From: JAEUIX01 sp964611125
GTDB taxonomy: Bacteria; Planctomycetota; Phycisphaerae; Phycisphaerales; UBA1924
NCBI GenBank assembly: GCA_964611125.1
Contig: CAZSZO010000006.1
Span: forward strand, 68,670-132,669
Length of the DNA: 64,000 nucleotides
Reading direction: 5' to 3'
The position numbers were made by a program, and so were the translations under genes. Under the pieces are notes generated by a model that saw nothing but the letters and a program-made list of their open reading frames with translations, was not told the DNA's origin and did no database searches. Shown one piece after another: positions 60,422 to 64,000 of this stretch (within the stretch, counting starts at the first letter, position 1; every line of letters begins with the position of its first letter).

Positions 60422-62152
60422 ATGCCAGCACAGGATCCCAGTCCCCTCGCTCCACCGGCCCTCCCACCTGCGCAGGCGGGCGCCATCCCGGCCACCGGGG
60501 CGGTTCTCATCGGCACGCTGGGCACGGTCCGGTCGCTGTGGGCCCAGATTGAGTCGACCTGCCCGGGCGTCGTCCCCGCCGGGTGCCTGCTGGTTGAAGG
60601 GGGCAACCCCGCGGCCTGGAGCTTCGGCCGCCTGAGCGATCTACCCCCTGTGCTGGGGGGGCTGGATGTGCTGATCGACCTGCACGCCCGGATGCGCTTT
60701 CGCCTGGCACTCGTCAGTCTGCCCGCCGCCGCGGGTATGGACGCCGCGCTGAGGCGGATCGCCGGTGGTCTGACCCGCCTGGGGATCGAGCATCGCATCA
60801 TCCCGACCATTGGCGAGTGGGTCGCCGCCGGTGGCCAGCCGCTCCGGCCCGAGGCCGGCTCGGCGGCGGCGCCCGGCGCAGCCCCGCTCTCCCCGGCCGC
60901 CCCTCTTCCTGCCCGCCCCGGGGCGACCCTCGCGCCCGCGCCGCCCATGGACTTCACCCAGCTCATCGGGCGGGCCCACTACGGGCTCGATCGCCGGGCC
61001 GTGGGAGCGATCCTCACCGGCAAGCGTGTGCTCATCACCGGCGCCGGAGGCTCGATCGGCTCAGAGATCGCCCGCGTCGCGGCGGGGTTCAACCCCGAGT
61101 CGCTCATCCTGATGGAGCGGGCCGAGAACGCCCTGTTCAACATCGACCACGAACTGGGCCGCCGCTTCCCCGCCGTGGGGCGTCGGGCGGTGCTGCACGA
61201 TGTGGTCGACCCTGAGCGCACGCTCCGCCTGCTGGTCGAGCATCGCCCGCACGTGGTGTTTCACGCCGCGGCCCATAAGCACGTGCCGCTGATGGAAGAC
61301 CACCCCAGCCACGCCATCGACAACAACCTGTTCGGGACCAAGTCCATCGCCGACGCCGCCGTGGCCGCCGGCGCCGAGCGGTTCGTCATGATCTCCAGCG
61401 ACAAGGCCGTGAACCCCACGAGCGTGATGGGCGCCACCAAGCGCCTGGCCGAGCTGTACGTCGCCGGTCTCGCCCGGGCCCGCCGGAGCCAATCCGCCCA
61501 CACCCCGGGGGCAACGCGCCTCAGCATGGTCCGCTTCGGCAACGTGCTCGGGAGCGCCTGCAGCGTCATCCCCATCTGGAGCCAGCAGATCAGCGAGGGC
61601 GGCCCCATCACCGTCACCGACCCCCGCATGACCCGCTACTTCATGACCATCCCCGAGGCCGCCACCCTCGTCGCCCAGGCCGCGGCCCTCACCGGCGACC
61701 CCGACTCGGCCCCCGTCTATGTGCTCGACATGGGCGAACCGGTCCGCATTCTCGATCTCGCCGTGCGGCTTGTCCGCATGCACGGACTCTCACCCCGCCT
61801 CGACCGCGCGAGCCTCGACCGCCTGGGCGAAGCAGCCCTCGCCGCCGCGCCAGATGTGCACGATTCGCTCGACGACGACGCCGCCCCGCCCCTGAACGTC
61901 GTCTTCAGCGGCTCTCGCCCGGGCGAAAAGCTCTTCGAGCAGCTCGCCTACGCCGCCGAGCAGCTCCGCCCCACCGCGCACCCTGGCATCACCTGCTGGG
62001 CTGGCGTCGGGGCCGACGCCTGCCCCGACATCCACCGCCTCATCGCCGATCTCTCCAGCGTCCGCCACGGCGGCGACCGGGCTCTGGTCCTCTCGCTCAT
62101 CCGCCGGCACGTTCCCGAGATGCAGCCCCGCGTCGACACCGCCGCGGCATGA
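60422..62152 (+). CDS. Polysaccharide biosynthesis NDP-sugar dehydratase/epimerase (CapD/FlaA1-like)
   Basis: The 576-residue protein has a variable N-terminal domain. The NAD-binding Rossmann fold begins near 200 (KRVLITGAGGSIGSEIARVA). DVVDPERTLRLLVEHRPHVV, FHAAAHKHVPLMEDHP and SSDKAVNPTSVMGATKR, where Met replaces the usual Tyr, are CapD/FlaA1 hallmarks. Members are UDP-GlcNAc 4,6-dehydratases or related enzymes; full-length CapD has several transmembrane helices, which are not evident here. A GDP-mannose gene (manC) lies nearby. dut overlaps its stop. Confidence 0.88.
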   Translation: MPAQDPSPLAPPALPPAQAGAIPATGAVLIGTLGTVRSLWAQIESTCPGVVPAGCLLVEGGNPAAWSFGRLSDLPPVLGGLDVLIDLHARMRFRLALVSLPAAAGMDAALRRIAGGLTRLGIEHRIIPTIGEWVAAGGQPLRPEAGSAAAPGAAPLSPAAPLPARPGATLAPAPPMDFTQLIGRAHYGLDRRAVGAILTGKRVLITGAGGSIGSEIARVAAGFNPESLILMERAENALFNIDHELGRRFPAVGRRAVLHDVVDPERTLRLLVEHRPHVVFHAAAHKHVPLMEDHPSHAIDNNLFGTKSIADAAVAAGAERFVMISSDKAVNPTSVMGATKRLAELYVAGLARARRSQSAHTPGATRLSMVRFGNVLGSACSVIPIWSQQISEGGPITVTDPRMTRYFMTIPEAATLVAQAAALTGDPDSAPVYVLDMGEPVRILDLAVRLVRMHGLSPRLDRASLDRLGEAALAAAPDVHDSLDDDAAPPLNVVFSGSRPGEKLFEQLAYAAEQLRPTAHPGITCWAGVGADACPDIHRLIADLSSVRHGGDRALVLSLIRRHVPEMQPRVDTAAA

Positions 62153-62646
62153 CATCGCCCCGCTACGCTGGCCCCATGAGCGCCCCCAGCGAGCCCCTGT
62201 CGGTCCCCGTCCGCATCAAGCTGCTCAGCCCCCGGGCTACGGCCCCCGCGTATCAGTCGCCCCTCGCCGCGGGCATGGACCTCAGCGCGTGCCTGCCGGA
62301 GGGTGAGAGCGTCACGATCCAGCCCGGGGCCATCGCCATCATCCCCTGCGGCTTCGCCATGGCCTTCCCGGGCGGCTTCGAGGCCCAGGTCCGCCCCCGC
62401 TCCGGCCTCGCCAGCAAGCTCGGCGTCACCCTCCCCAACGCCCCGGGCACGATCGACGCCGATTACCGCGGCGAAGTGAAGGTGCCGCTGATCAACCTCG
62501 GGCGCGCGGCCTACACCGTCGAGCACGGGGCCCGCATCGCGCAGCTGGTCATCGCCCCCATCGCCCGAGCGGGCTTGCAGGTCGTCACCGATCTCGACGC
62601 CACCCAGCGGGGCGCCGGCGGATTCGGTTCAACCGGGGGACACTGA
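62149..62646 (+). CDS. dut: dUTP diphosphatase
   Basis: Dut hydrolyses dUTP to dUMP, keeping uracil out of DNA. The five dUTPase motifs are present: AGMDLSA, RPRSGLASK, GTIDADYRGE, GARIAQLVI and the C-terminal RGAGGFGSTG. The start at 62149 overlaps the upstream stop (ATGA), which suggests coupling; ATG 62176 (MSAPSEP) is an alternative giving 156 residues, closer to usual. Neither has a strong ribosome-binding site. Confidence 0.94.
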   Translation: MTSPRYAGPMSAPSEPLSVPVRIKLLSPRATAPAYQSPLAAGMDLSACLPEGESVTIQPGAIAIIPCGFAMAFPGGFEAQVRPRSGLASKLGVTLPNAPGTIDADYRGEVKVPLINLGRAAYTVEHGARIAQLVIAPIARAGLQVVTDLDATQRGAGGFGSTGGH

Positions 62647-62697
62647 TCGTGCCCCCGCGCCCCCCGCGCCCCTTCCCGCCCTCCGCGCGGCGGGCTC

Positions 62698-63132
62698 TTA
62701 AACCTCGACCCGCGCGTCCATCGTGATCTTCACCGCCGCCAGCGCCTTGGAGATCGGGCAGCCCGTCTTGGCGCCCTCGGCGATGGTCCGGATCTTCGCC
62801 GCGTCGCCCCCGGGAACAGTCGCCACCGTCGTCAGGTGGATCGCCGTGATCGTGAAGCCGCCCGCGTCCTGGTTCAGCGTCACCGCCGCCTCCGTCGAGA
62901 TGCTCGCCGGGGTGATCCCCGCGTTCCCCAGGGCGAAGGTGAACGCCATGGTGAAGCACCCGGCGTGAGCCGCGGCGATGAGCTCTTCAGGGTTGGTCCC
63001 CGGCGCGCCCTCGAAGCGGCTGGCGAAGGAGTAGGGCGTGTGGTTCAGCACGCCGCCCGGGGCCGAGAGCTGGCCCTTGCCGTCCTTGATCGAGCCAGTC
63101 CACTGAGCGGTCGCGATGCGCTTGATGGCCAT
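62698..63132 (-). CDS. osmC: OsmC-family peroxiredoxin
   Basis: The product is 144 residues from ATG 63130-63132, with GAGG about eight bases upstream. The redox cysteines are Cys59 (AAHAGCFTMAF) and Cys125 (TGCPISKAL), and the start MAIKRIATAQWTGSIKDGKG is typical of OsmC. It reduces organic hydroperoxides with thiols. The SDR gene ends 57 bases upstream. Ohr proteins are close relatives, but the motifs fit OsmC better. Confidence 0.92.
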   Translation of the reverse strand: MAIKRIATAQWTGSIKDGKGQLSAPGGVLNHTPYSFASRFEGAPGTNPEELIAAAHAGCFTMAFTFALGNAGITPASISTEAAVTLNQDAGGFTITAIHLTTVATVPGGDAAKIRTIAEGAKTGCPISKALAAVKITMDARVEV

Positions 63133-63189
63133 GTGCGTTTTCCTCGGTTGGTGGGTGTGCCTGTCCGGTTCGACTTCGACGCTTACCAA

Positions 63190-63987
63190 CTACACGATTG
63201 TTGGCACGATGCCGCCCTCGCACCGCAGCGCGGCGCCATTGGTCGCGCTCGCCAGCGGGCTCACGATGAAGGCCGCCATGTCCGCGATCTCCTCGACGGT
63301 CGCAAACCGCTTCAGCAGCGAGTTGGGCCGCACGCTTCGGAAAAAGTCCGCCTCCACCTCCGCCCGCGTCACGCCCTTGGCCGCAGCCATGTCCGCGACG
63401 AACTGCCCCACGCCCTCGCTCCCCGTCGGACCCGGCAGCAGCGCGTTCACCGTCACCGGCGTGCCCGCGCACAGCTGCGCCAGGCCCCGCGAGAGCGACA
63501 GCTGCGCCGTCTTGCTCATCCCGTAGTGCAGCATCTCGGGCGGCGGGCACACCCCCGACTCCGACGAGATAAACACGATCCGCCCCCGCCCCGCCTTGAG
63601 CATCCGCGGTAGGTAGTGCCGGCTCAGCCGCACCCCCGACATGACGTTCGTCTCCAGCATCGCCATCCACTCGGCGTCGCTGATCTCGCCGAATGGCGTC
63701 GGCTTGAACACCCCGGCGTTGTTCACCAGGATGTCCGCCTCGGGAATGAGCCTGGTCAAGGCCTCGCACCCCGCCGCGGTGCCGACATCCGCCGCCGCCT
63801 CGATCACGCTCGCCCCGCCCGCGGCGATCCCGCGCAGCTCCGCCGCCGCGGCCCGCACCCGCTCGGGCGTGCGGCCGTTGATCGCCACCCGGCACCCCTC
63901 GCGCAGCAGCCGCGCCGCGATCGCCCTGCCGATCCCCGCTGTCGAGCCCGTCACGATCGCCAGTTGCCCGTCCAGTTTCAGATCCAA
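63190..63987 (-). CDS. Short-chain dehydrogenase/reductase (SDR)
   Basis: The product is 265 residues. The start is TTG at 63985-63987, supported by a strong GGAGG ribosome-binding site six to seven bases upstream. Classical SDR motifs are TGSTAGIG (13-20), NNAG (89-92), catalytic Ser near 141, and Tyr155-x3-Lys159 (HYGMSK). It uses NAD(P)H on an unknown substrate. The upstream region is outside the window. Confidence 0.88.
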   Translation of the reverse strand: MDLKLDGQLAIVTGSTAGIGRAIAARLLREGCRVAINGRTPERVRAAAAELRGIAAGGASVIEAAADVGTAAGCEALTRLIPEADILVNNAGVFKPTPFGEISDAEWMAMLETNVMSGVRLSRHYLPRMLKAGRGRIVFISSESGVCPPPEMLHYGMSKTAQLSLSRGLAQLCAGTPVTVNALLPGPTGSEGVGQFVADMAAAKGVTRAEVEADFFRSVRPNSLLKRFATVEEIADMAAFIVSPLASATNGAALRCEGGIVPTIV

Positions 63988-64000
63988 GGTATCCCTCCGG

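Overview
The window is very G+C-rich bacterial DNA and most likely comes from a planctomycete of the Phycisphaerae group. The main clues are four neighbouring secreted proteins that end in calcium-loop modules of the form DPDDLSDYI, a giant beta-repeat surface protein with an LEPRKLLA motif near its N-terminus, an ECF sigma factor paired with a Hanks-type kinase, and many TPR proteins. No taxonomic search was possible, so this is an inference. A run of exactly 100 N at 49925-50024 shows that the sequence is a scaffold.

Layout. 1-6.1 kb: the first 22 codons of a secreted protein leaving the left edge, a PDZ/alpha-beta hydrolase/BNR-repeat fusion, a secreted subtilisin-like protease and a winged-helix regulator with a good promoter and operator-like repeats. 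6.1-10.1 kb: an accessory islet with an IS3-family element whose orfB is frameshifted, an OLD-type ATPase/TOPRIM nuclease gene, a second IS3 fragment and three copies of a palindrome-plus-TGTCCGG repeat. 10.2-14.6 kb: a lipoprotein, phoH and a PgpH-like HD phosphodiesterase. 14.6-27.3 kb: housekeeping genes (zinc-ribbon/TPR membrane protein, class V aminotransferase, PhoU, HtrA protease, panB, queF, TPR lipoprotein, truD, FAD protein). 27.3-31.7 kb: sulfate activation genes cysD-cysN-cysC and a sulfotransferase-like gene.

32-47.5 kb is a surface/secretion region: three secreted proteins with dockerin-like C-termini, a tRNA-Gly(TCC) with a HEPN/AbiU2-like gene ending inside it, and a kinase fused to a secreted beta-propeller that carries the same module. 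An ECF sigma factor lies upstream of the kinase. 48.4-51.3 kb is a TPR protein built from 150-bp tandem repeats and interrupted by the assembly gap. 51.4-64 kb returns to core genes: rarA, plsC, a peptidase-MA/TPR protein, a LolA-like protein, ruvX, manC, ruvA, a CapD/FlaA1-type dehydratase, dut, osmC and an SDR.

How the genes work together. CysDN makes APS from sulfate, CysC makes PAPS, and the adjacent sulfotransferase could use PAPS. PhoH and PgpH keep a widespread gene order. The sigma factor and kinase probably form a signalling pair. The dockerin-like proteins look like a family sent to a common surface destination. The most novel-looking features are the nuclease islet with its palindromic repeats, the kinase-propeller fusion, the dockerin-like module family and the recurrent Gly/Pro simple-sequence insertions in conserved enzymes.
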